A DNA stretch of 64,000 nt from an uncultured Nocardioides sp. (GTDB lineage Bacteria > Actinomycetota > Actinomycetes > Propionibacteriales > Nocardioidaceae): the NCBI RefSeq assembly GCF_947489365.1, contig NZ_CANLDB010000003.1, positions 62,001-126,000 on the forward strand, read 5' to 3'. Shown here in pieces: positions 15,704-23,269 of this stretch (its first letter is position 1; each line of letters opens with the position of its first letter). Below the pieces are notes generated by a model, which saw only the letters and a program-made list of their open reading frames with translations, did no database searches and was not told the origin of the DNA. The translations under genes and the position numbers were made by a program.

Positions 15704-17592
15704 GCACCCGTCGTCCCCGGCTCGGACTGGCCGCCGCCCTGCTCGTGGCCGGAGTCCCCGTCCTCGGCGCACCCGCCGTCGCCGCACCCGCCGTCGCCGC
15801 CCCGGTCACGGCCTCGGACGAGGAGTCGGCGGCCCCGGAGGACGCCGAGCCGCCCGAGGTGCCCGGACTCGAGCCCATCGACGGGGGTCCCGACGGCGAC
15901 AGCGCCACCGACATCACCGCGGGCCGCTACGTCGACGTCATGCCCGAGCAGCCCCGCAACCCCGAGGACGCCGACGCGGTCGGCTTCAACGTCTACGACT
16001 TCCAGCGCACGATCCCCGGCTCGATCGTCCGCTGGGGGCTGACCTTCCAGGGCGAGGACGTCCGGGCGTCGTCCCGGGTCCGGAGCATCCTGGTGCGCCC
16101 CATCGGGGAGGACGAGACCCAGCAGTGCGGGGCCGTCGTCCGCTCGCCCGACCTGTACGCCACCGCGATGCCGATGGCCACCTTCGGCGGCACGTCGTAC
16201 CCGAACGTCGACGCCTGCGCGGAGGCCGACGAGCTGCGCATCGGCGTCTTCGCGCCGGGCTCGGCCGCGCCGCCCCCGGGCACGCCGTACGAGCTGAGCG
16301 TCTGGGAGGTCCCGGCGCCGGACAACCTGCAGGACCTCACGTTCCCCTCACAGGTCGTCGGGGCCGAGCGGGTCGAGCCCGTCGCCCCCGAGGAGGTCAC
16401 CACCGCGATCGAGCCCGGGCCGACCAAGCAGGAGGCGACACGCCTGCCCGACGAGGACGGCGGGGTCCACGTGGACCTGCCCCTCGGGCAGGTGTCGTGG
16501 TTCGCGGTGCCGGTGGCGACCAACGCCCTGCTCGGCGTCGACGCCGCCGTGGAGGACGTGGAGCGCGTGAACCAGGGCGCGGCCCTGGAGGTCAAGCTCG
16601 TCGCCCCCGAGGGCGGGTTCGTCGGCGAGACGATCCGCGGCACCGAGGGCACGGCTGGCACCTTCGACCCGCTGTACGGGCAGGCCGGCGTCGTCGGCAC
16701 CGGGGTCTCCCAGGTGCAGGCGCAGACCTACACGGTCGGTCCCGGCGCCTACAAGGACCTCGACCCGCCCGCCTTCCGCGGCGGTGGTCTCGTCCCCTCC
16801 GGTCCCTCGATCGGCGAGGGCGGCCTCTACTACGTCGCGGTGTACGCGCAGGACCTCACCGACGGGGCGGCGGAGACGCTGCCGGTCACCCTGACGATCG
16901 GCCGCCCGCAGCCGGAGTCCGGCGACATCTTCGGCGTCGAGCCCCGCTACGACACCGACTACCCCGACGCCCTGCCCGGTCCGGTGAGCGACGTCGAGCC
17001 GACCGAGTACGACGGCGCCGCGGCCGCCGAGGAGCTCCAGCAGCAGGCGACGCAGGAGGAGCAGACCGAGGAGGAGGCCGTCGAGGACGGTTCCATCCCG
17101 TGGTGGGCCTACGTCCTCGGGGCGCTGGTCGTGCTCGCCATCGCCGCCGGCGCCTTCCTGCTGGCCCGCCGGGGTCGGTCGTCGCGACAGCAGCGGGGGC
17201 CGCAGGGACCGCCGTACGGGCAGGGACCGCCGTACGGGCAGGGACCGGCGTACGGACAGGGACCGCCGTACGGACAGGGACCGCAGGGCCACCCGGGCGG
17301 CCCGGGGCCGTACGGGCCGGGTCCGTACCAGCAGGGTCCGCCGCCCGGCTGGGGTCCGCCGCCGGGTCCGGGTGGTCCGCCGCAGGGACCGGGCGGCCCG
17401 CCGCCGGGTCCGCGTGGCCCCTCCGGACCGCCGACGCCGCCGACCCAGATCCGTCCCGGCCCGCACCCCGGTCAGTCGGGGGAGTGGTCAGGACGACCCG
17501 GGCAGCCCCAGCGGCCCCCGGAGCAGTCGCCCCCGCCGCAGCAGCCCCAGCAGCCCTGGTCGCCGCCCGACCGGGGTGACGAGGGTCGCTGA
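15700..17592 (+). CDS. Secreted membrane-anchored protein with Pro/Gly/Gln-rich cytoplasmic tail
   Basis: The product has 630 residues. A signal peptide (~1-30) precedes an extracellular beta-rich region (~50-430) that resembles the first gene of the operon (ELRIGVFAPG, YELSVWEVP, QVSWFAVPV). An acidic Glu/Gln linker, a membrane helix (WWAYVLGALVVLAIAAGAFL, ~468-487) and an intracellular tail with four exact PPYGQG-type repeats and long proline runs follow. The tail suggests protein-protein contacts or recognition by a signalling partner; the Ser/Thr kinase gene next door is convergent. Start ATG 15700 is translationally coupled to the 41-residue gene. Confidence 0.8.
   Translation: MSTRRPRLGLAAALLVAGVPVLGAPAVAAPAVAAPVTASDEESAAPEDAEPPEVPGLEPIDGGPDGDSATDITAGRYVDVMPEQPRNPEDADAVGFNVYDFQRTIPGSIVRWGLTFQGEDVRASSRVRSILVRPIGEDETQQCGAVVRSPDLYATAMPMATFGGTSYPNVDACAEADELRIGVFAPGSAAPPPGTPYELSVWEVPAPDNLQDLTFPSQVVGAERVEPVAPEEVTTAIEPGPTKQEATRLPDEDGGVHVDLPLGQVSWFAVPVATNALLGVDAAVEDVERVNQGAALEVKLVAPEGGFVGETIRGTEGTAGTFDPLYGQAGVVGTGVSQVQAQTYTVGPGAYKDLDPPAFRGGGLVPSGPSIGEGGLYYVAVYAQDLTDGAAETLPVTLTIGRPQPESGDIFGVEPRYDTDYPDALPGPVSDVEPTEYDGAAAAEELQQQATQEEQTEEEAVEDGSIPWWAYVLGALVVLAIAAGAFLLARRGRSSRQQRGPQGPPYGQGPPYGQGPAYGQGPPYGQGPQGHPGGPGPYGPGPYQQGPPPGWGPPPGPGGPPQGPGGPPPGPRGPSGPPTPPTQIRPGPHPGQSGEWSGRPGQPQRPPEQSPPPQQPQQPWSPPDRGDEGR
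17206..17277 (+). repeat. Four 18-base tandem repeats inside a coding region
   Basis: Four units of 18 bases encode GPPYGQ (third unit GPAYGQ) in the cytoplasmic tail of the preceding gene. The repeat is in frame, so copy-number changes would lengthen or shorten the tail without breaking the protein. Confidence 0.9.
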
Positions 17593-17626
17593 CCGCTCCG
17601 CGCGCCCCGACCACCCAGCACGCGAC

Positions 17627-17668
17627 CGAGGCCGCGACACGCCGTACCGACGGCGCGTCGCGGCCTCG
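17627..17668. terminator. Bidirectional terminator-like hairpin
   Basis: Arms CGAGGCCGCGACACGCCG (17627-17644) and 17651-17668 pair over 18 bp with one mismatch, around a 6-base loop TACCGA. It lies between two convergent genes (stops 17592 and 17698), so it can serve both. There is no U-tract, as is usual in high-GC actinobacteria. Confidence 0.75.
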
Positions 17669-17697
17669 TGCGTGTGCCCAGGGGCGTCAGCCCGGGC

Positions 17698-18705
17698 TCA
17701 GCCCAGCGTCAGGAACAGCGCGACGCCGGCGAGCACGATCGCGAGGACGAAGCAGACGATCGCGACGGTGATCGCGGACGACGACCCGGCCGCGGCGGGG
17801 GCGGTCGAGCCGGCCGGCGGACGGCCCTCGGGTGCGGTCGGGCTCGGGCCGGTGCCGGCCGAGGCGGCCCACGCGGGGACCTGGGCGTCGCCGAGCTGGT
17901 CGAACACCTCGGGGGGCTCGGGGGAGTCCCGCCACGGTGCGCCCGGGGGGACGCCGACCCGCCGCAGGTAGTCCAGCGCCGCCGAGGCGGACGGCGGGCG
18001 GTTCGCGGGGTCGGGGTCGACCATCGCCCGCAGCAGCGGGGCGAGGACGCCGTCGGGTACGCCGTTCTGCTGACGGGGCTCGAGGCCGGTGAGCATGTAG
18101 GTGCCGACCACGCCGGCGGCGTACAGGTCCTGCGCCGGGTCCGGGGGTGCGCCCTGCGCCTGCTCGGGCGACATGTAGCCGTCGGTGCCGATGGCGCCGG
18201 GGAAGCGGGTGAGCCGCACGTCCTCGACGAGTGCGGCGATGCCGAAGTCGGAGAGCCGCACGTGGGGGCGTCCGGTGCCGGTCGCCTCGAGCAGGATGTT
18301 CGCGGGCTTCACGTCGCGGTGGACCACGCCGGCGCCGTGGACGGCGACGAGCGCCTGCAGCAGCTGGTCCATGAGGACGACGGCGTAGCTCTCGGGCAGC
18401 GGCCCGTGGTCGCCGACGAGGGTCTGGACCGACCCGCCGCGCACCAGGTCCATCGTGAAGACGACCAGGTTGTCCTCGGCGGCCCAGCCGCCCGGGGCGA
18501 CCACGTGGGGGTGGCGGATCCGGACGGACTGCTCGCGGACGAAGCGCAGGAGCATCCCGCCGTCGTGCTGGCCGAGGACCTTGGCGGCGAGGAACGTCTC
18601 GGTCCGCAGGTCCCAGGCACGCCAGACCGAGCCCATGCCGCCCGCGCCGATCTGGTCGACGAGCACGTAGCGGCCGGCGAGCGGGTGGTTGGCTGGCAGA
18701 CTCAT
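17698..18705 (-). CDS. Membrane-anchored Ser/Thr protein kinase
   Basis: The product has 335 residues. The Hanks-type kinase domain (residues ~12-270) has the P-loop QIGAGGMGSVW, lysine in AAKVL (K42), HRDVKPANILL (D131), SDFGIAAL and YMSPEQAQG. A Pro/Ala-rich linker then leads to a C-terminal membrane helix (ITVAIVCFVLAIVLAGVALF) with almost nothing outside, so there is no sensor domain. ATG 18705 starts just before the kinase core; longer in-frame starts add only an Arg-rich stretch. Convergent with the secreted-protein operon, whose Pro-rich tail is a conceivable substrate (inference). Confidence 0.92.
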   Translation of the reverse strand: MSLPANHPLAGRYVLVDQIGAGGMGSVWRAWDLRTETFLAAKVLGQHDGGMLLRFVREQSVRIRHPHVVAPGGWAAEDNLVVFTMDLVRGGSVQTLVGDHGPLPESYAVVLMDQLLQALVAVHGAGVVHRDVKPANILLEATGTGRPHVRLSDFGIAALVEDVRLTRFPGAIGTDGYMSPEQAQGAPPDPAQDLYAAGVVGTYMLTGLEPRQQNGVPDGVLAPLLRAMVDPDPANRPPSASAALDYLRRVGVPPGAPWRDSPEPPEVFDQLGDAQVPAWAASAGTGPSPTAPEGRPPAGSTAPAAAGSSSAITVAIVCFVLAIVLAGVALFLTLG

Positions 18706-18898
18706 GGCAGCGGTCACCCTACCCACGGACCGGCCCCGCGAACCCCGTCCTGCCCGCTTCGGCCGTGGACCGCGATTTCGTCCCCGGCGCGGCGCCGGGC
18801 TACGGTGACCTGTCGTCGTCGCGACCGTCCCACCGAGCGGACCGGATCGTGCGACGGACCGTCGCGGCCCAGTCCGCCGGCGGACGCAACGCCCTCCT

Positions 18899-18917
18899 GC
18901 CACGGAAGTTCCGTGGC
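18899..18917 (+). promoter_or_regulatory. Hairpin in the rpsF leader (possible S6:S18 binding site)
   Basis: GCCACGG and CCGTGGC (7 bp, perfect) flank a 5-base loop AAGTT, about 30 bases upstream of the rpsF start. Many bacteria autoregulate this operon through an S6:S18-binding hairpin in the rpsF leader. The position fits, but the match to the conserved motif was not tested. Confidence 0.35.
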
Positions 18918-18946
18918 CGCCGAGTCCACAGGAGGTGGGGACCCGC

Positions 18947-19258
18947 GTGCGTGCCTACGAAGTTCTGATCATCCTCGACCCGTCCCTCGACGAGCGCACC
19001 ATCGCGCCGTCGCTCGACCGCTACCTCACGCTCGTCCGCAACGGCGGCGGCACGGTGGAGCAGGTCGACGTCTGGGGCCGTCGTCGCCTCGCCTACGAGA
19101 TCGACAAGCACAGCGAGGGCATCTACGCCGTCCTGACGCTGAACACGACCCCGGCCACCGTCGCCGAGCTCGACCGCCAGCTGACGCTCAACGAGTCGAT
19201 CCTGCGCACCAAGGTCGTCCGGCCCGTCGTCACCACTCCCGCTCCGGCGGCGTCCTGA
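18947..19258 (+). CDS. rpsF: 30S ribosomal protein S6
   Basis: The product has 103 residues and is an S6 protein: [20 protein letters not shown], then [21 protein letters not shown], the conserved ferredoxin-like core. It binds S18 on the 30S platform. Start GTG 18947 is preceded by AGGAGG with about 11 bases spacing; an in-frame GTG at 18935 overlaps that site and is rejected. First gene of the rpsF-ssb-rpsR-rplI cluster. Confidence 0.97.
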   Translation: MRAYEVLIILDPSLDERTIAPSLDRYLTLVRNGGGTVEQVDVWGRRRLAYEIDKHSEGIYAVLTLNTTPATVAELDRQLTLNESILRTKVVRPVVTTPAPAAS

Positions 19259-19369
19259 CCCACGCCGTACGGCGTCAGCGGCCGGGCCCCCTGTGGACAA
19301 CAGGGTTCCCGCTGTCGGCGCCAGGCGTGAGCATGGGACACCCACCCGGATCCTGAGAGGACCTGACAC

Positions 19370-19987
19370 ATGGCAGGCGAGACCCTCATCACCGTCGTCG
19401 GCAACCTGGTCGACGACCCCGAGCTGCGCTTCACCCCGTCCGGCGCCGCGGTCGCGAACTTCCGCATCGCCTCGACGCCGCGCACCTTCGACCGCCAGAG
19501 CAACGAGTGGAAGGACGGCGAAGCGCTGTTCCTGTCCTGCTCGATCTGGCGGCAGGCCGCGGAGAACGTCGCCGAGTCCCTCGTGAAGGGCATGCGCGTC
19601 GTCGTCCAGGGGCGGCTGAAGCAGCGCTCCTACGACACCCAGCAGGGTGAGAAGCGCACCGTCTTCGAGCTCGAGGTCGACGAGGTCGGCCCCTCGCTGC
19701 GCTACGCCACGGCCAAGGTCACCCGCACCCAGCGCTCCGGCGGTGGCGGCGGGTACGGCGGCGGCCAGGGTGGCGGCCCCCAGCAGGGCGGCGGCCAGCA
19801 GGGCGGCGGTCAGCAGGGCGGCGGCTGGGGCGGATCCGGCGGCGGCCAGCAGGGCGGCCAGTCCGGTCCCGTCGACGACCCGTGGGCCACTCCGGCGCCG
19901 CAGGGCGGCGGTGGCGGTCGACCTCCCGCCAACGACCCGTGGGGAGCCCCCGGGGTCGGTGGCGGCAACGACGACCCGCCGTTCTGA
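19370..19987 (+). CDS. ssb: Single-stranded DNA-binding protein
   Basis: The product has 205 residues. The OB fold spans 1-115 ([34 protein letters not shown]). A long Gly/Gln-rich disordered linker follows, with the acidic tip DDPPF that recruits replication and repair partners. The 111-base gap after rpsF holds a perfect 14-base palindrome (19262-19275) and TGTGGACAA (19292-19300), an exact complement of the actinobacterial DnaA box TTGTCCACA, inside a small CCCTGT/ACAGGG hairpin. ssb may therefore have its own promoter or DnaA-linked control (inference). Confidence 0.97.
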   Translation: MAGETLITVVGNLVDDPELRFTPSGAAVANFRIASTPRTFDRQSNEWKDGEALFLSCSIWRQAAENVAESLVKGMRVVVQGRLKQRSYDTQQGEKRTVFELEVDEVGPSLRYATAKVTRTQRSGGGGGYGGGQGGGPQQGGGQQGGGQQGGGWGGSGGGQQGGQSGPVDDPWATPAPQGGGGGRPPANDPWGAPGVGGGNDDPPF

Positions 19988-20111
19988 TCCTCGCCCCACC
20001 CCCGGTCCCGCGGGACCAGCACCACCCCATCCATCCAGTCACCATTCCGGCCCAGCCCCGGCACGCCCGTGCCGGGCGCCGAGGGCCGGGCTCGCACGAA
20101 GGAGCACCACA

Positions 20112-20348
20112 ATGGCGAAGGCAATCGTCCGGAAGCCCAAGAAGAAGGTCTGCCAGTTCTGCAAGGAGAAGGCCGACGGTGTCGACTACAAGGACACCAC
20201 CCTCCTGCGGAAGTTCATCTCCGACCGCGGCAAGATCCGCGCCCGTCGGGTGACCGGCAACTGCGTCCAGCACCAGCGGGACGTGGCCATCGCGGTGAAG
20301 AACGCCCGCGAGGTCGCTCTGCTGCCCTACACCGCCACCGGTCGCTGA
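20112..20348 (+). CDS. rpsR: 30S ribosomal protein S18 (zinc-binding type)
   Basis: The product has 78 residues: [19 protein letters not shown], then [20 protein letters not shown]. The CxxC pair and later Cys/His keep the zinc-ribbon ligands, so this is the C+ form rather than a zinc-free paralogue. Start ATG 20112 after GAAGGAGCACCACA. Confidence 0.97.
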   Translation: MAKAIVRKPKKKVCQFCKEKADGVDYKDTTLLRKFISDRGKIRARRVTGNCVQHQRDVAIAVKNAREVALLPYTATGR

Positions 20349-20382
20349 GCCCGGACGCACGGACACAAGGAGCGCTAGACCA

Positions 20383-20829
20383 ATGAAGCTCATCCTGACC
20401 CAGGAGGTCTCCGGCCTCGGGAGCCCCGGCGACGTGGTCGAGGTCAAGGACGGCTACGGCCGCAACTACCTCATCCCCCGCGACCTCGGCGTCCGCTGGA
20501 CCCGCGGCGGCGAGAAGACCGTCGAGACCATCAAGGCCGCCCGCGCCTCCCGCTCGGTGCGGGACCACGGTCACGCCGAGGAGGTCCGCACCAAGCTCGA
20601 GGCCGAGACGGTCAACGTGCAGGTGCGCGCCGGCGAGGGCGGTCGCCTGTTCGGCGCCGTCTCCGTCACCGACATCGCCGACGCGGTCAAGGCCAGCACG
20701 GGCGAGTCCGTCGACAAGCGGACCATCGCCATCGAGCAGCCGATCCGCTCGCTGGGCGCCCACACCGTGGGTGTCCGCCTGCACGACGAGGTCGTCGCCT
20801 CGCTCTCGCTGAACGTCATCCCGTCCTGA
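20383..20829 (+). CDS. rplI: 50S ribosomal protein L9
   Basis: The product has 148 residues with the diagnostic N-terminal domain [20 protein letters not shown] and [13 protein letters not shown], a long connecting helix and the C-terminal domain. Start ATG 20383 is preceded by ACAAGGAGCG. Its 3' end overlaps the convergent membrane-protein gene by 14 bases. Confidence 0.97.
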   Translation: MKLILTQEVSGLGSPGDVVEVKDGYGRNYLIPRDLGVRWTRGGEKTVETIKAARASRSVRDHGHAEEVRTKLEAETVNVQVRAGEGGRLFGAVSVTDIADAVKASTGESVDKRTIAIEQPIRSLGAHTVGVRLHDEVVASLSLNVIPS

Positions 20830-21337
20830 CGGAGGGCGCCCAGCTCCGCCTCGCGTAGGCGAACAGCAGCACGATCACCAGCACGATCGCGAAGCCGGCG
20901 GCGACGTACGTCGCCGCGGCCAGCGAGGCCACGCCCCCGCCGAACACCACGGCGGGGGCGAGGCCTATCACCACCACGGCGACCAGCGCGGTCCGCAGCC
21001 AGTTCATGGCGCGGACGTCGCCGCTCGCCCGCGCGTCGGCGCGCAGCCGCCACAGCAGCGCCGCCGTGAACGCCAGCTGCGGCAGGTTGGCCCCCCACGT
21101 CAGCGCGGGGTCCCCGCCCACCAGCGGCTCCCGCACCGCCGGGAACCACAGCGCCGTCGCGACGACGAGCGCGATCCCCGCCAGCGCCAGCAGCGGGCCG
21201 CGGCCCTCGGGGACGCGCGCGACTCCGAGCAGCACCAGCACCCACCCGAGCGGGTCGGCCAGGACGTCGTACCCGCCGGCGGGCGCGCTGAGGGCCACGA
21301 CCAGCAGGCCCATCGCGATGCTCTGCAGCGGCAGCAC
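20816..21337 (-). CDS. Multi-pass membrane protein of unknown function
   Basis: The product has 173 residues and about five hydrophobic helices (e.g. [17 protein letters not shown] and [14 protein letters not shown]), with the short motif [16 protein letters not shown] near the start. No enzyme motif is seen. It converges on rplI and overlaps its last 14 bases. The MATE gene lies 9 bases upstream on the same strand, so it may be a co-transcribed accessory. Confidence 0.65.
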   Translation of the reverse strand: MLPLQSIAMGLLVVALSAPAGGYDVLADPLGWVLVLLGVARVPEGRGPLLALAGIALVVATALWFPAVREPLVGGDPALTWGANLPQLAFTAALLWRLRADARASGDVRAMNWLRTALVAVVVIGLAPAVVFGGGVASLAAATYVAAGFAIVLVIVLLFAYARRSWAPSVRTG

Positions 21338-21346
21338 GCGGCGAGC

Positions 21347-22774
21347 CTAGGACGCCCCGTGCGGCCGGCCGGCCTCGCCTCGTCCGGGGTCCGCCGCACC
21401 GGTCACCAGCCACGCCGAGCCGCGCGCCCGGTGGAGCAGGACCACGCCGCGCCCGCCCATGAAGACGGTCACGAACACCACCCAGGTGGCGACGAGACCA
21501 CCACCCGCGCCGGCGACGACGAGGGCGACCGGGGCGTGGAGCAGGAGCACGAGGAGACCCGACCACGCGAGGTAGGTGCCGTCACCGGCGCCGATCAGCA
21601 CCCCGTCGAGGACGAAGACGACCCCGGCGAGCGGCTGCGCGAGAGCGGCGACGAGCAGGACGGGGACGAGGAGCTCCCGGACGGCGGCGTCCGGGCTGAA
21701 CAGCGGGCCGAGGACGGGTGCGGCGAGGGCGAGCAGGACACCGGTGACCACGCCAGACCAGACGCCCCAGGTGACCATCCGGCGGGTCACGGCGCGGGTG
21801 CCGTCGACGTCCCCGGCGCCGAGGAAGCGCCCGGTGATGGCCTGCGCCGCGATGGCGACGGCGTCGAGGGCGAAGGCGGTGAACGTCCACAGCGTCATCG
21901 CCAGCTGGTGGGTGGCGAGCTCGACGTCGCCGGTCCCCCCTCCCGCTCCCGCGGAGGCGACGCCGAGCGTGACGGCGTACGTCGTGACCAGCAACGAGGC
22001 CCGCAGCGTCAGCGTGCGGACCAGCAGGGGCACGGACGCGCGGGCCGCGGCGACGACCGCTCCGCCCCGCGGCCGCAGGGACGACCGGGCCCGGCGTGCG
22101 GCCCGGACGACCACGGCCACCAGGACGAGCGCGGACAGCGTCTGCGCGACGACGGACCCGATCGCGGATCCGGCGATGCCGAGCGGCGGCAACGGTCCGA
22201 CGCCGTACACGAGGACGACGTTGAGGACGACGTTCAGCAGGTTGCCGCCGATCGCCACGAGCAGCGGCGTCCGGGTGTCCTGCAGGCCGCGGAGCACCCC
22301 GGTCCCGGCGAGGACGAGCAGCAGCGGCGCCACCCCGAGGAGCGCGGGCCGCAGGTAGTCCCCGGCGTACGCCGTGACCGCGGGTGAGGCCCCGAACGCC
22401 TCGACCACCGGTCCGGCGACGGCCAGGCCGACGGCGGTGAGCACGACCCCGAGGGCGACCGCGAGCCAGAGGCCGTCCACACCGGCCGACAGTGCCCCCG
22501 CCCGGTCGCCCGCTCCCAGGCGACGGGCCACGGTCGCGGTGGTGCCGTAGGCGAGGAACACGCACAGCCCGACGACGGTCTGCAGCACGACGCCCGCGAT
22601 GCCGAGGCCGGCGAGCTGGGCGGTGCCGAGGTTGCCGACCACGGCGGCGTCCGCGAGCAGGTACAGCGGCTCGGCGACGAGCGCGAGGAAGGCGGGGAAC
22701 GCCAGGCGCACGATCTCCCGGTCGTGCTCCCTGCCCGGCCGGCGGGACCCGGCGCGGCGCTGCTCGCGGCCCAC
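21347..22774 (-). CDS. MATE family efflux transporter (DinF-like)
   Basis: The product has 475 residues and 12 predicted helices, with MATE features: IVRLAFPAFLALVAEPLYLLAD, AVVGNLGTAQLAGLGIAG, and in the second half ALDAVAIAAQAITGRFLGAGD. Such carriers export drugs or metabolites with Na+ or H+. A MATE gene between rplI and dnaB is frequent in actinobacteria. Confidence 0.93.
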   Translation of the reverse strand: MGREQRRAGSRRPGREHDREIVRLAFPAFLALVAEPLYLLADAAVVGNLGTAQLAGLGIAGVVLQTVVGLCVFLAYGTTATVARRLGAGDRAGALSAGVDGLWLAVALGVVLTAVGLAVAGPVVEAFGASPAVTAYAGDYLRPALLGVAPLLLVLAGTGVLRGLQDTRTPLLVAIGGNLLNVVLNVVLVYGVGPLPPLGIAGSAIGSVVAQTLSALVLVAVVVRAARRARSSLRPRGGAVVAAARASVPLLVRTLTLRASLLVTTYAVTLGVASAGAGGGTGDVELATHQLAMTLWTFTAFALDAVAIAAQAITGRFLGAGDVDGTRAVTRRMVTWGVWSGVVTGVLLALAAPVLGPLFSPDAAVRELLVPVLLVAALAQPLAGVVFVLDGVLIGAGDGTYLAWSGLLVLLLHAPVALVVAGAGGGLVATWVVFVTVFMGGRGVVLLHRARGSAWLVTGAADPGRGEAGRPHGAS

Positions 22775-22826
22775 GTGCGGTCACTCTAGGCCCGGGTCCG
22801 CCGCGCGGCGGGGCCGGTGGACAGCC

Positions 22827-23096
22827 TGTGGGTAACTCGGCCCACGCGCCTCTACAGGGCTGACCGGGCCGGTGGCAAGGGGGCGATCCGCAACTTTACT
22901 TTCCGTGACCACCAGGTGAACGAGATCGTTACCCACGACTTTTCCTCCACACGGTCGTGAAGATGTCTCCGCAGGTCAGAGCCCTTTGGATCGTGCCAAG
23001 GGAGTCTTCCTCCACAGGGCTGTCCCCAACCTGTTCACATCGGTACGGCGCGTCGTCCACCGTTCCGCCGAGTTGTCCCCAGGGGGCTGTGGATAA
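22827..23096. promoter_or_regulatory. dnaB upstream region with DnaA-box-like sequences
   Basis: The 495-base gap 22775-23269 holds no convincing gene and is visibly lower in GC in its middle (22880-22960). On the minus strand, TTATCCACA is exact at 23088-23096 and TTACCCACA (one mismatch) lies at 22827-22835. On the plus strand, TTACCCACG lies at 22929-22937 and TTGTCCCCA at 23073-23081. They suggest DnaA control of dnaB. The dnaB promoter itself was not located. Confidence 0.35.
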
Positions 23097-23269
23097 CCGG
23101 GCGTCGCCAACTTCCCCCGACCTCGGGAACGGACCTAGTGTCGGTGGCTCGAGGGACCGTCCGCGCTTTTCGCTCGCCTCTTCTCGTGCCGCCGGCCCGG
23201 TGTCGGTGGTCCCGTCCAGAGTGCTGTCGAACGGCAGCTCGACATCGTCACGGAGAAGGGTGGAGCCGC

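Noticed and set aside
17206..17277. Short direct repeats that could suggest a CRISPR array
   Set aside because: The units are 18 bases, have no spacers, and stay in frame as GPPYGQ in a protein tail; no cas genes are present.
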